Source: Sva-07 sp963715285
Lineage (GTDB): Bacteria; Actinomycetota; Acidimicrobiia; Acidimicrobiales; Ilumatobacteraceae
Reading direction: 5' to 3'
Length of the DNA stretch: 64,000 nucleotides
Assembly (NCBI GenBank): GCA_963715285.1
Contig: CAVQRU010000017.1
Location: 186,001-250,000 of the forward strand
Below the pieces are notes generated by a model. The model ran no database searches. It was given only the letters and a program-made list of their open reading frames with translations, and was not told where the DNA came from. Below, one piece after another: positions 17,594 to 26,540 of the stretch (within the stretch, counting starts at the first letter, position 1; the number at the start of each line of letters is the position of its first letter). The position numbers and the translations under genes are program-made.

Positions 17594-19357
17594 ATGAGAT
17601 TTCGACGAGTACTCACCGTGATGGCCGTTCCGCTGGTGTTCGCGTTCGTGGCCGCTTCGTGCGGGAGTGACGACAGCTCCTCCGACAGCACCGCGGCCCC
17701 CGGTGGCACGGTCGCGACGACCGCGGACGACGGTAGCGGGGAGGCAGATGACGCTGGAGCGGTCGAGGCCGAAGGCGATGTCGACACGTCGGTGGTGGCC
17801 GAGACCGACACCCCTGTCTACGGCGGTTCGATCCTGATGGGGTTGGAGGCCGAAGCCACTGGTCTTCGACCGTGGGAGGACGGTTGCGGGGAGCCGTGTG
17901 TGAACATTGCGAGGTCGGTGTTCGACGTCCTGATCCAGCAGAACGGCGATGGTGAGTACGAGGGGTATCTGGCCGAGTCGATCACGCCGAACGAGGACTT
18001 CACGGTCTGGACGATGACGTTGCGACCGGACATCACGTTCCACAACGGGGTGCCGCTGACCGCGCAGACGATCGTCGACATGTACGCCATCCAGCAGACG
18101 GGCGCGATCTCGGCGGGCCGGATCGCGACGACCGGTCTCACCGGCGTCGAAGCTGTCGACGACATGACCGTGGTGTACACACTCAGCGCCCCGAACTCGG
18201 CCTTCCCGGCGAACCTCAATGCAGTCGAACTCGGTTACGTGTTCGAGCCGGCAGCTGCGGCAGCCGATCCGGTGAGCTTCAGCACTGCGCCGATCGGGAC
18301 CGGCCCGTTCGTGATCGAGAAGCGTGACATCGACAACGAGACCATCGTGGTTCGCAACGAGGACTACTGGCGCACTGCGGCGAACGGTGACCAGTTGCCG
18401 TATCTCGACTCGATCTCGTTCCGTCCGATTCCCGACGAGGGCACTCGACTCGACGCACTCCTGTCGCGCACGGTCGACCTCATCGAGGCACGACGCGGTG
18501 GGGCGGTCCGTGACGCACGTGCCCAATCGGGAATCGTGCTGTACGAGTTCCAGGGCAACGGCACCGGCGGCGGCATGTACAACACTGCGGTCGCACCACT
18601 CGACGATGTCAGGGTGCGTCTGGGCTTGAACCATCTGAACGACCAGGAGCGCATCATCGAGGCGCTCGGAGCTGGCGGGATCTCGTTGCCGTCGACGCAG
18701 TGGTTCTCGAAGGACAGCCCGTGGTGGACGCAAGCCGCCGCCGATTCGTACCCGGTGTTCGACTTCGAGGGCGGCAAGGCGCTGCTGCAGGAGTACATCG
18801 ACGATCCGGCTCGTTCGGACGGCAAGGCGCCCGGCGAGAAGATCGACGTCGAGCTGTCGTGTCCCCCGGACCCGACGTTGATCGCGGCGATGCAGGTGAT
18901 CGAGCAGGTGTGGAGCGGCTCCGAACTGGTCAACGTGTCGTTGACACAGTTCGACCAGGCCACGCACATCAACAACGCCATCAGCGACACCCACGAGGCG
19001 CACTGCTGGCGTTGGGGCACCCAGGCCGACCCGAGCGCGGCGCTCAATCCGTTCCTCGCCGACCCGGCGGAATCGGTCGGGAACTTCCCGAACTGGTTCG
19101 ATCCGGAGGCCTACGGCTGGGCGCTCGAGGCCATCCAGACCGACGACTTCGAGGCCCGCAAGGACCTCTACTCGAAGATCATGGTCCGGATCAACGAACA
19201 AGCACCGGTGTGGTACACGGGTGGGACCCCGACAATGATCGCTGCTGACGAGTCGATCCGAGGCGTCAACAACTGGACCTTGCCGAGTGGAAATCTCGGC
19301 AACGGAACACCCGGCGCGGACACCTACTTCGCGGAGATGTTCATCTCGGGCCAGTGA
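17594..19357 (+). CDS. peptide/nickel-type ABC transporter substrate-binding lipoprotein (SBP family 5)
   Basis: A 587-aa lipoprotein: signal peptide with lipobox FVAASCGS (lipidated Cys near residue 18), an acidic Ser/Thr/Asp spacer, then a full-length family 5 solute-binding protein. Typical motifs are 'YGGSILMGLEAEATGLRPW', 'WTMTLRPDITFHNGVPLTAQTIVDMY', 'IGTGPFVIEKRD' and 'NEDYWRTAANGDQLPYLDSI'. It probably binds oligopeptides or another organic solute outside the cell. There are no permease or ATPase genes next to it, so it is a detached binding protein. ATG 17594 has GGGGAGAG just upstream. A terminator hairpin follows. Confidence 0.9.
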   Translation: MRFRRVLTVMAVPLVFAFVAASCGSDDSSSDSTAAPGGTVATTADDGSGEADDAGAVEAEGDVDTSVVAETDTPVYGGSILMGLEAEATGLRPWEDGCGEPCVNIARSVFDVLIQQNGDGEYEGYLAESITPNEDFTVWTMTLRPDITFHNGVPLTAQTIVDMYAIQQTGAISAGRIATTGLTGVEAVDDMTVVYTLSAPNSAFPANLNAVELGYVFEPAAAAADPVSFSTAPIGTGPFVIEKRDIDNETIVVRNEDYWRTAANGDQLPYLDSISFRPIPDEGTRLDALLSRTVDLIEARRGGAVRDARAQSGIVLYEFQGNGTGGGMYNTAVAPLDDVRVRLGLNHLNDQERIIEALGAGGISLPSTQWFSKDSPWWTQAAADSYPVFDFEGGKALLQEYIDDPARSDGKAPGEKIDVELSCPPDPTLIAAMQVIEQVWSGSELVNVSLTQFDQATHINNAISDTHEAHCWRWGTQADPSAALNPFLADPAESVGNFPNWFDPEAYGWALEAIQTDDFEARKDLYSKIMVRINEQAPVWYTGGTPTMIAADESIRGVNNWTLPSGNLGNGTPGADTYFAEMFISGQ

Positions 19358-19373
19358 GTCGGTGAACCGGGGT

Positions 19374-19412
19374 GATGAGTTTCATGGCCAGCAGTTGGTC
19401 CGGAAACTCATC
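19374..19412. terminator. bidirectional hairpin between convergent genes
   Basis: The inverted repeat GATGAGTTTC / GAAACTCATC has a 10-bp perfect stem and a 19-nt loop. It sits between the SBP gene (+) and the ABC exporter gene (-). Confidence 0.65.
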
Positions 19413-19429
19413 GCGCCAAGACCGCAGCG

Positions 19430-21220
19430 CTAGGCGCCGGCGACGGGCTGGCTCTTCGCCCAGGCGTCGGCGAGCGTGGCATAGCGCCCACCGAGCGCGA
19501 CCAATTCGGCGTGGTTCCCGAGTTCGACGAGACGACCGCCGTCGATCACGCCGATCCGGTCGGCCCGCTGGATCGTCGAGAGCCGGTGCGCGACGACGAT
19601 CGTCGTGCGACCGGTCATCAACGTGTCGAGCGCTCGCTCGACGATGAACTCGGTGCCGGGGTCGAGGTTGCTGGTGGCTTCGTCGAGCACGAGCACCGCC
19701 GGATCGACGAGCGCCGCGCGTGCCAACGACACGAGTTGGCGTTCCCCTGCCGACAGGCGCGACCCGCGCTCGCGCACCTCGGTGTGGATGCCGTCGGGGA
19801 ACTCGTCGAACCGCTCGAGCGCGCCGATGGCGTCGAACGCCGCTCGGACGTCATCGTCGGTGGCATCTGCGCGGGCGATGCGGACGTTGTCGGCAACCGT
19901 GCCTCCGAACAGGAACCCTTCCTGCGGCACGACCACCACTCGGTGACGCAACGATGCGAGGGTGGCATCACGCAGATCGACACCGCCGAAGGTGATGGTG
20001 CCCTCGGTCGGATCGTAGAGGCGGGCCATCAGCTTGGCGAGCGTCGACTTGCCCGCCCCGGTGGGCCCGACGAGCGCGAGTCGCTCGCCGTCGGCGACGG
20101 TGATCGACACGTCGGACAACACGGGGGCCTCCGTCGCGGGGTACCGGAAGCCCACTCGATCCACCACGAGCTCCCCGTTGGGTGGGAGGTCGTCGGGCCC
20201 GTCCTGGACGTCGGGCTCGGTGTCGAGGATGCCGAACAGCTTGTTGAGCGCGGCCGCGGACGACTGCACCGTGTTGTACAGCTGCGAGAGTTGCTGCACC
20301 GGCTCGAAGAGCTGGGCGAAGAGCAGGACGACGGTGATGATCTGGCCGATCTCCACCTCGTCGTTCGAGTAGAGCCAGCCGCCGACACCGACGATGATCG
20401 CCGTCGCCAACACACCGGAGGTCTCGACGAGCCCGAAGTACCACGTCGACACCCGCACGCTGTGAACATGCGAATCGTAGAGCTGACGATTCGACACCTT
20501 GAACCGGCGCTGCTGCTCGGGCTCCCGGGCGTAGGCCTGGATGACCCGAACGCCGGCGATGCCCTCCTGGAGGGTCGACAGGTTCTGGCCGATGTTCTCG
20601 CGCACGTCGAGGTACGCCGCGTTGGAGTCACGCTGGAACTTTCGTGACGCCACGATGATCACGGGCATCACGAGCATGCCGGCGAGCGTCAGTTGCCATG
20701 ACGTGAGCAGGGCCGCCACCAGGGCGAATCCGACGAGCAGGATCGCGGAGACGAACTGGAGCAGGCCGAACTGCACGAGCTCGCCCATCGACTCGACGTC
20801 GGAGGTCATGCGGGCGACGAGCACACCGGACTTGTTGCGGTCGAAGAACGCCAGCGACTGCTTCTGGATGTGGTCGAACACCCGGACGCGCAACGATCGC
20901 AGGAATCCTTCGCCGGCGCGATTGATCAGGATGTACTGCTGACGTGCCGCGAGGTAGGCGACCACGGTGAGCACCATGTAGAAGATCACCGCATTGCGCA
21001 AGACTCCGCTGTCGCCCGGGGGCGTGATCCCGTTGTCGATCGCCCATCCCAGGATGACCGGGCCGAGCACGACCCCGAGCGTCGACAGCGCCGTGAAGGT
21101 GAGCGCTGCGAAGACCGTCTTGCGGAACGGTCGGGCCATCGTGGCGGTGCGACGCAGCACCTTCTTGGCCTCTTCGGCGTCGAGCTTGTCCTCGTCGGAG
21201 ATCGCTCCCATCCCGTGCAT
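19430..21220 (-). CDS. ABC exporter half-transporter, catalytically complete subunit
   Basis: A 596-aa type IV ABC exporter half: six predicted membrane helices (residues ~35-320) and a C-terminal ATPase with Walker A GPTGAGKST, a Walker B with the catalytic Glu ('VLVLDEATSNLD') and H-loop 'VVAHRLSTI'. Its signature is unusual, LSAGERQ in place of LSGGQ. It starts at ATG 21220, which overlaps the stop of the upstream half-transporter by one base (TGATG). The partner has a canonical signature but Asp for the catalytic Glu, so one composite ATP site is active and one degenerate, as in TM287/288-like heterodimers. The cargo is unknown; multidrug or lipid export is typical of the family. Confidence 0.9.
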   Translation of the reverse strand: MHGMGAISDEDKLDAEEAKKVLRRTATMARPFRKTVFAALTFTALSTLGVVLGPVILGWAIDNGITPPGDSGVLRNAVIFYMVLTVVAYLAARQQYILINRAGEGFLRSLRVRVFDHIQKQSLAFFDRNKSGVLVARMTSDVESMGELVQFGLLQFVSAILLVGFALVAALLTSWQLTLAGMLVMPVIIVASRKFQRDSNAAYLDVRENIGQNLSTLQEGIAGVRVIQAYAREPEQQRRFKVSNRQLYDSHVHSVRVSTWYFGLVETSGVLATAIIVGVGGWLYSNDEVEIGQIITVVLLFAQLFEPVQQLSQLYNTVQSSAAALNKLFGILDTEPDVQDGPDDLPPNGELVVDRVGFRYPATEAPVLSDVSITVADGERLALVGPTGAGKSTLAKLMARLYDPTEGTITFGGVDLRDATLASLRHRVVVVPQEGFLFGGTVADNVRIARADATDDDVRAAFDAIGALERFDEFPDGIHTEVRERGSRLSAGERQLVSLARAALVDPAVLVLDEATSNLDPGTEFIVERALDTLMTGRTTIVVAHRLSTIQRADRIGVIDGGRLVELGNHAELVALGGRYATLADAWAKSQPVAGA

Positions 21221-23070
21221 CAGTCACCCCCCACCGGTGTTCGCGAGACGACGTCGGCTCCGGCCCCTGCGGCATCGGCCTGCGCGGCGAGTTCGGCGCG
21301 CTGCTCCTCGTCGTCCGCCTCCATCGCTGCGAGCACGTCGCGATAGCGGGGCTCACGGTCGAGCAGTTCCTGGTGCGGTCCGGAGGCGACGACGCGCCCA
21401 CCGTCGAGCAACACCACGGTGTCGGCGAGTGCGATCGTGCCGGGGCGGTGGGCGATCACGATCGTGGTGCGACCGTCCATCACCGTCGACATCGCCGAGC
21501 GGATCTCGTGTTCCTTCGACGGGTCGACTGCGGAGGTCGCATCGTCGAGCACGAGCACCCGTGGGTCGGCCAGGATCGCTCGGGCGATCGCGATGCGCTG
21601 ACGCTGGCCGCCCGACAGCGAGAAGCCGCGCTCGCCCAGCAGCGTGTCGTACGCCTCGGGCAGTCCCATGATGAAGTCGTGAGCGCCGGCGAGGCGCGCC
21701 GCCCGTTCGATCGACTCCTGATCGGCGTCGGGTTCGGCGAAGGCGATGTTGGCCGCGACCGTGTCGTGGAACAGCAGGGTGTCCTCGAAGACGATGCCGA
21801 CGGCGCGGCGGACGTCGCGCAGCGAGAGGTCGCGCACGTTGACGCCGTCGATGCGCACCCGACCCTCGTCGACGTCGTAGAAGCGCACGAGCAGGCGGGC
21901 GACGGTCGACTTGCCGGAGCCGGTGGCGCCGACGAGCGCGACCGACTCACCGGGGGCGAGGTCGAGGTCGAATCCGTCGAGGACGGGCGCCGCGGGGTCA
22001 TAGCCGAAGCGGACCCCCCGGAACTGCACGGCACCGGCACGTTCGGCGGGCGGCAGGGTGAGCGGGCGCTCGGGGTCGGAGATCATCGGCGCCGTGTCGA
22101 GCACCTCGTTGACCCGCTCGAGCGCAGCGCCCGCTCGCTGGGCCCAGGCGATCGTCATGCCGAGCATGCGCAGCGGCGACACGAGGAGGGCGACGTAGAA
22201 GTTGAACTGCACGAGCTGGCCGACGGTGAGGTCGCCGTTGATCACCTGCATACCGCCGACGCCGAGCACGGCGATCAGCCCGAGCTGCGGCAGCAGCTCG
22301 ATCGCCGGGAGGTACTTGGCCCGGATCCGGGCGGCGCTGATCGACGCCGCCTGGATGTCGTCGGCCTCCTTGCGCAGCCGGGTCGACTGGACCTCCTCGG
22401 CGCCGAACCCCTTCACCACGCGGACACCGCCGACGGTCTCCTCGACGACGGTGGCCAGCTCCGCCTGCTCCATCTGCACCTGGAGCACGGCCCCGTGGAT
22501 CGAGTGCGAGAAGCGACGACCGGCGATGTTGACGAACGGCAGCGGTGCGAGCGCGATCAACGCCAGTTGCCAGTCGGTGACGAACAGGATCACCGACACC
22601 GCGATGATCATCGAGAAGTTCGACAAGGTGATCGGGATCATCACGACGAACGACTGGATCTGCTGGAGGTCGCTCGACGACCGGCTCATCAGCTGGCCGG
22701 TCTGCGCCCGGTCGTGGTACCCGACGTGGAGTGACAGGATGTGGTTGAACAACCGCTCGCGCAGCCGTGTCTCGGTCCAACGGGCCTCGCGGAAGGCGAA
22801 GAACCGGCGCAACGCCGTGAACGTGCCAACGCACACTCCGGCGATCGCGATCAGCATCACCCAGAGCCAGAGCATGTCGCCCTGGTCGATGCCGCGGTCG
22901 ATGCTGTAGCGGACCAGCAGCGGCACCGACACCTTGCCGACCATCCACAGCAGGCCGATCGCACTGCCGATGATCAGGTTCTTGCGCTGCGCCTTCAGCG
23001 TCGACGACAGGAGCTTCCACCGCGACGGTGCGTCGTCCGCGCTGATGTCAGGCGGTGCGAACTCACTCAT
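21220..23070 (-). CDS. ABC exporter half-transporter, degenerate-site subunit
   Basis: A 616-aa half-transporter, the first of the pair. Six membrane helices are followed by an ATPase with Walker A GATGSGKST, a canonical signature LSGGQRQRIAIARAI, and a Walker B ending LDDATS. In Walker B the catalytic Glu is replaced by Asp, and the H-loop reads AHRPGTI. With its downstream partner (LSAGERQ signature, LDEATS) this makes a heterodimer with one hydrolysing and one non-hydrolysing site. The C-terminus is an Ala/Asp/Glu-rich tail. It begins 18 bp after the ArsC-like selenoprotein candidate on the same strand, so all three may form one operon. Confidence 0.9.
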   Translation of the reverse strand: MSEFAPPDISADDAPSRWKLLSSTLKAQRKNLIIGSAIGLLWMVGKVSVPLLVRYSIDRGIDQGDMLWLWVMLIAIAGVCVGTFTALRRFFAFREARWTETRLRERLFNHILSLHVGYHDRAQTGQLMSRSSSDLQQIQSFVVMIPITLSNFSMIIAVSVILFVTDWQLALIALAPLPFVNIAGRRFSHSIHGAVLQVQMEQAELATVVEETVGGVRVVKGFGAEEVQSTRLRKEADDIQAASISAARIRAKYLPAIELLPQLGLIAVLGVGGMQVINGDLTVGQLVQFNFYVALLVSPLRMLGMTIAWAQRAGAALERVNEVLDTAPMISDPERPLTLPPAERAGAVQFRGVRFGYDPAAPVLDGFDLDLAPGESVALVGATGSGKSTVARLLVRFYDVDEGRVRIDGVNVRDLSLRDVRRAVGIVFEDTLLFHDTVAANIAFAEPDADQESIERAARLAGAHDFIMGLPEAYDTLLGERGFSLSGGQRQRIAIARAILADPRVLVLDDATSAVDPSKEHEIRSAMSTVMDGRTTIVIAHRPGTIALADTVVLLDGGRVVASGPHQELLDREPRYRDVLAAMEADDEEQRAELAAQADAAGAGADVVSRTPVGGD

Positions 23071-23088
23071 CGGCGACCCCGATCGGTG

Positions 23089-23463
23089 TCAGGAGTTCTT
23101 CCCCGCCAGCGGGGCGAGCAGCTCGGCGACACGTTCCTTGGGACGTCCGACGATCGCCGTCTCGGCCGTGACCACCACCGGCCGCTGCAGCAACTGCTTG
23201 TGCTTCACGAGCAGCGCCACGATCTGATCGTCGGTCGCAGCATCGTCCTCGGTCAGCCCGAGTTTCTTCCACATGCTGTCGCGCCGCACGAGCGCGGTCG
23301 GAGGGTCCTCGAGCTTGGCGATGATCCCCCGGAGCGTGTCGGCATCGGGCGGGGTCTTGATGTAGTTCACGATGTCGACGTCGACACCGAGATCCTCGGC
23401 AATGCGCACGGCATTGATCGACGAGTTTCAATGTGTGTTGTGGTAGATCGTCGCCACGGCCAT
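23089..23463 (-). CDS. ArsC-family oxidoreductase, candidate selenoprotein (TGA = Sec at catalytic Cys)
   Basis: Reading from ATG 23463 gives IYHNTH, then an in-frame TGA at codon 12 (23428-23430), then a complete ArsC/Spx-type thioredoxin-fold protein ending at 23089 (124 aa with Sec). In the well-studied plasmid ArsC the catalytic Cys is residue 12 in 'IYHNPAC'. Here TGA is at codon 12 and the three active-site arginines also fall at the same numbers, Arg60 (ALVRRD), Arg94 (LQRPVVV) and Arg107 (VGRPKE). A hairpin placed like a bacterial SECIS follows the TGA. The likely role is glutathione/mycothiol-type arsenate reduction or another thiol-redox job. If the TGA were a true stop, only the GTG at 23409 could start a truncated protein lacking the active site. 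Confidence 0.8.
23400..23416 (-). promoter_or_regulatory. candidate bacterial SECIS hairpin in the ArsC-like gene
   Basis: On the coding strand, CAATGC-CGUGC-GCAUUG forms a perfect 6-bp stem with a 5-nt loop beginning 18 nt after the TGA. The loop carries G and GU. Bacterial SECIS elements put a G/GU-containing apical loop roughly 16-37 nt after UGA. The prediction comes from spacing and pairing only. Confidence 0.6.
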
Positions 23464-23578
23464 GCGGTCGAGGTTACGACCTGGTGTCGGGCCTGCTCTC
23501 ATCGGTTGTCACACCCCCTCGGTAGTGTCAGCTGCACCGACTCCCTCCTTCCCGAACGATCAACAGGAAGGGGACTCC

Positions 23579-24004
23579 GTGTCTCGCCACTGCTCCACCC
23601 ATCTCGTGCCGCGCGGGGGCGTCGACCCGATCCGCTCGCGAGCTGATGCCCTCGCGGTGCTCGCCCTCGCCGCCCCGTTCGGCGACGACACGGCCGCGAT
23701 CCTGCTCGATGCCGATCGCCGCGGTGTCGGCATCCTGGTCGTCACCGGCACCACCGACCCCGACGCGATCTTCCGCGTCATCGCGGCGTGCGGCAACGCC
23801 CGTCGTCCCGAGATCGCCGGGCTGATCCTCGCCACCAGCCGGCCGGGCGGCGACCTGGTCGTCGACGATCTCGACCGATGGCTCGAAGCGAGCCTGCAGT
23901 GCGACGACCTCGGCATCGATCTCGTCGAGTGGTTCGTGATCGGCACCCACATCACGTGCCCGCGTGAACTCGCCGGCGACCCGCCCCGGTGGTCACGCCG
24001 GTAG
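23579..24004 (+). CDS. hypothetical protein with RadC/JAB-like fold features
   Basis: A 141-aa protein from GTG 23579, preceded by a strong AGGAAGGGG site. The C-terminal two-thirds ('RRPEIAGLILATSRPGGDLVVDDLDRW...IDLVEWFVIG') has the spacing of the JAB/RadC deubiquitinase-like fold. In RadC the corresponding segment is 'iLaHNHPSGdp.pS..D...t..l......l.i.llDHlIvg'. The metal-binding His residues of the HNHPSG motif are absent (TSRPGG), so it would not be an active metalloprotease. I cannot assign a function. It is divergent from the ArsC-like gene across 115 bp. Confidence 0.55.
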   Translation: MSRHCSTHLVPRGGVDPIRSRADALAVLALAAPFGDDTAAILLDADRRGVGILVVTGTTDPDAIFRVIAACGNARRPEIAGLILATSRPGGDLVVDDLDRWLEASLQCDDLGIDLVEWFVIGTHITCPRELAGDPPRWSRR

Positions 24005-24029
24005 TGCCCGACGGTCCGAGGCGCCGCGT

Positions 24030-24314
24030 TCAGCCGGCAGCCGAGCGCGCCCGACGTTCGGCCGGCGACAAGCGGAGGCCGGCGGCGCGGAGCCGGCGGA
24101 CGAGGTCGCGACTCTCGACCTCCACCGCGCCCGCCTCGACCAACTCCGCACGGTACTCCTCGGGGATGTCGTAGTGATCGCCCTGGAACCCGCGGCGCGG
24201 AATCCCGGTTCGATCCGCGAACTCGTGCAGCTCGTCGTAGGAGGCGTCGCTCACGAGGTGACACCACTTCTTGCCACGCCACCACCATCGGGCGTCGTCG
24301 ATCAGGATCGTCAC
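24030..24314 (-). CDS. DUF4031 family protein
   Basis: A small (94-aa) protein with the DUF4031 pattern: 'ILIDDARWWWRGKKWCHLVSD' at the start, 'LHEFADRTGIPRRGFQGDHYDIPEEYR' in the middle, and an 'LVRRLRAAGLR' end. The conserved Trp, His and Asp residues suggest an enzyme, but no activity is known. The start is taken at GTG 24314; an in-frame GTG three codons upstream is possible. It is divergent from the HD-domain gene. Confidence 0.8.
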   Translation of the reverse strand: MTILIDDARWWWRGKKWCHLVSDASYDELHEFADRTGIPRRGFQGDHYDIPEEYRAELVEAGAVEVESRDLVRRLRAAGLRLSPAERRARSAAG

Positions 24315-24381
24315 GTCGACCACCCTGGCACACGGATGGTGCCGATGAGCGTCCGAGCAGCGGCCTGGCACACTGATCGAC

Positions 24382-25011
24382 ATGACCGAGCCGGATCTCG
24401 AACTCGAGGTGGCGTGGCAGCGGCACGTCTCCCCCGACCGGCGACCGCTCGAGGGGCTGCTCTCGCGCCATCGTGAGAAGCATCGCCGCTACCACAACGC
24501 AACCCACGTCGCCTGGGTGATCCGCCATGTCGACGATCTCGCTGGATCGGAGACGGTCGACGACCTCGACGCGATCGTCGCTGCGGCCTTCTACCACGAT
24601 GCGATCTACGAGCCCACGTACCCGGCGAACGAGCGAGCGAGCGCTCGGCTGGCCCGTCGCGATCTCTCGTCGCTCGGCTGGCCCGACACACGGTGTGACC
24701 GTGTTGCATCGATGATCGAGGCCACCGAGCACGGTGCGGAGTCCTCGATCGATCCGACCGGCGACACCGCCGTGCTCCTCGACGCCGACCTCGCCGTCCT
24801 CGGCGCCGACCCCGCCGGCTACGCCGCCTACGTCAGCGGCGTGCGCGCCGAGTATCGCCACCTCGACGACGACGAGTGGCGAACCGGTCGGACGTCGGTC
24901 CTGCAGGGGTTCCTCGAGCGACCGGCGATCTTCCTCACCGAGGCAGGCCGCGAGCGTTGGGAGCAGCGCGCCCGCGCCAACATCGCCGCCGAACTCGCAC
25001 GATTCTCCTGA
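24382..25011 (+). CDS. HD-superfamily metal-dependent phosphohydrolase
   Basis: A 209-aa predicted metal-dependent hydrolase of the HD superfamily. 'RRYHNATHV' (residues ~34-42) supplies the first His and 'AAFYHDAIYEP' (~72-82) the HD pair. 'NERASARLA' and 'IEATEHG' follow, and 'LLDADLAVLG' gives the last Asp. The usual substrate type is a nucleotide or cyclic nucleotide, but none is known for this group. The protein is of normal length, starts at ATG 24382 and has no signal peptide. A duplicated hairpin element follows the stop. Confidence 0.85.
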   Translation: MTEPDLELEVAWQRHVSPDRRPLEGLLSRHREKHRRYHNATHVAWVIRHVDDLAGSETVDDLDAIVAAAFYHDAIYEPTYPANERASARLARRDLSSLGWPDTRCDRVASMIEATEHGAESSIDPTGDTAVLLDADLAVLGADPAGYAAYVSGVRAEYRHLDDDEWRTGRTSVLQGFLERPAIFLTEAGRERWEQRARANIAAELARFS

Positions 25012-25031
25012 ACCCCGACCCCGCCTCGCCC

Positions 25032-25144
25032 CCCGTCTGCGTCAGCACGAATCGCCGAAACGAACGTCCTCGCCGACACAGACCGCACCGCGCCCGTCCG
25101 CGTCAGCACGAATCGCCGAAACGAACGTCTTCGCCGACGCAGAT
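25032..25144. repeat. duplicated ~52-bp hairpin element between convergent genes
   Basis: Two near-identical copies, ~25032-25083 and ~25093-25144, are offset by 61 bp. Each is flanked by complementary arms (GTCTGCGTC / GACACAGAC in copy one) around an inner 'CGAATCGCCGAAACGAACGT' core. They lie between the HD gene (+) and the MFS gene (-), so they probably act as terminators. The 61-bp offset is the same as in the 2217/2278 pair, although the sequences differ. Confidence 0.65.
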
Positions 25145-25181
25145 CACCGGCCGTGCGCCGCGCCACGGGACCGGCGGTTCG

Positions 25182-26468
25182 TCAGGTGACGACCTCGCCG
25201 AGGTCGGTGGGGACGGCCGCGGCGAGCGTGCCGAGTTCGATCTGCTCCTGCACGGGCCGTTCGAGGAGTGCGTAGCCGACCACGGTGGTCAACGTGACCA
25301 CACCCATGCAGACGATCGCAGGGCGCAACCCGATCGCCTCCGCCAGCAGGCCGAGCGGTGCGGCGGCGATGCCGAACCCGGCAAAGCTCAGCATCATCAG
25401 CGACTGGACACGGCCCTGGTGGGTGTCCTCGGTCATGTTGAGCGCGAGCGTGTTCGACAGCGACTGGTAGCCCGTGGTTCCGGCACCGACGAAGGCCACC
25501 ACGACGAACGCGGTCAGGAACACCGGCGACAGGCCGAGCGCGATCACCCCGACGCCGAAGGCGATGCCGGACACGACCATCAGACGCCACACGCCCGCGC
25601 CGTCGGCGCGACCTGCGAGCGGCACCGCGACGACGACCGCACCGATCGAACTCGCCGACATGATCAACCCGACCCACCCGTCGGTCAGGCCGAAGTCGCC
25701 CTTGATCAGTGCCGGGATGAACGCGACGTAGTTGAAGCCGAACATGATGATCACGAACGAGCTGAGAACCAGCCGCCGCAGATGGGGTCGGGCGCCGACG
25801 TAGCGCACACCATCGATGATCTCGGCGAGCGGCTTCGCCGTCGAGGTCGCTCTCGGCTCGGCGCCCGCCGGGCAGCGCAGCAGCAGGACGAATGCTCCCA
25901 GCGAGAACAGTGCCGAGACGATGTAGCCACCGCCGATCCCGACCAGCGCGATCCCGGCGAGCGCACCGGCGAGCGATGGCGCGAACACGCGGGTTCCGTT
26001 CATGCTCAGCATCGACAGGGTGATCGCGTTGCCCAGCTGTTCACGTCCGACGATCTCCGAGGTGAACGCAACCCGGGTGGGACCGTAGAAACCGAATGCG
26101 AGCCCTTGCGTGAGCGCGGCGACCAGCAGCATCCAGAACTGGACCGTGTCGGTGACGACGACCGCGCCCATGCCCGCCGCAGCCGCCAGGATCGCACCCT
26201 GGCTGACCAGCAGCACCTTGCGCTTCGGAAGGCGGTCGGCGGCGACACCACCGAGGGGCGTCGACACGAGCAGCGCCACCCCGAAGCAGAGATAGACGAG
26301 TCCGAGCGCGCTCTCACGCTCGGTGAGGTCCCAGGCGAGCACCCCACGGAGCAGGAACTGCATCTGGACCGACATGAACGAGAACGTTCCCGCCCACCAC
26401 AATGTCTTGTACGCCGGGATGCGCAGCGACGAGAACGACGCGGCGAGACCGGCGCGGGCAGACGACAT
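25182..26468 (-). CDS. MFS transporter (EntS-like)
   Basis: A 428-aa major facilitator with twelve predicted membrane helices. The MFS motif 'GGVAADRLPKRKVLL' lies in the loop between helices 2 and 3. The overall pattern, starting 'LRIPAYKTLWWAGTFSFMSVQMQFLLRG', matches the enterobactin-exporter/MdtH-like group of drug or siderophore exporters. There is no siderophore gene nearby, so the cargo is unknown. The length is normal and the ATG at 26468 begins a short cytoplasmic tail. It lies 72 bp downstream of the malic enzyme gene on the same strand. Confidence 0.85.
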   Translation of the reverse strand: MSSARAGLAASFSSLRIPAYKTLWWAGTFSFMSVQMQFLLRGVLAWDLTERESALGLVYLCFGVALLVSTPLGGVAADRLPKRKVLLVSQGAILAAAAGMGAVVVTDTVQFWMLLVAALTQGLAFGFYGPTRVAFTSEIVGREQLGNAITLSMLSMNGTRVFAPSLAGALAGIALVGIGGGYIVSALFSLGAFVLLLRCPAGAEPRATSTAKPLAEIIDGVRYVGARPHLRRLVLSSFVIIMFGFNYVAFIPALIKGDFGLTDGWVGLIMSASSIGAVVVAVPLAGRADGAGVWRLMVVSGIAFGVGVIALGLSPVFLTAFVVVAFVGAGTTGYQSLSNTLALNMTEDTHQGRVQSLMMLSFAGFGIAAAPLGLLAEAIGLRPAIVCMGVVTLTTVVGYALLERPVQEQIELGTLAAAVPTDLGEVVT

Positions 26469-26540
26469 CAGCCCACCTTGCCCGATGCGACGCGCGCGTT
26501 CACGCTCGGAGCCGTGCCCCGCCTCGTTCCGGATGGCGTC

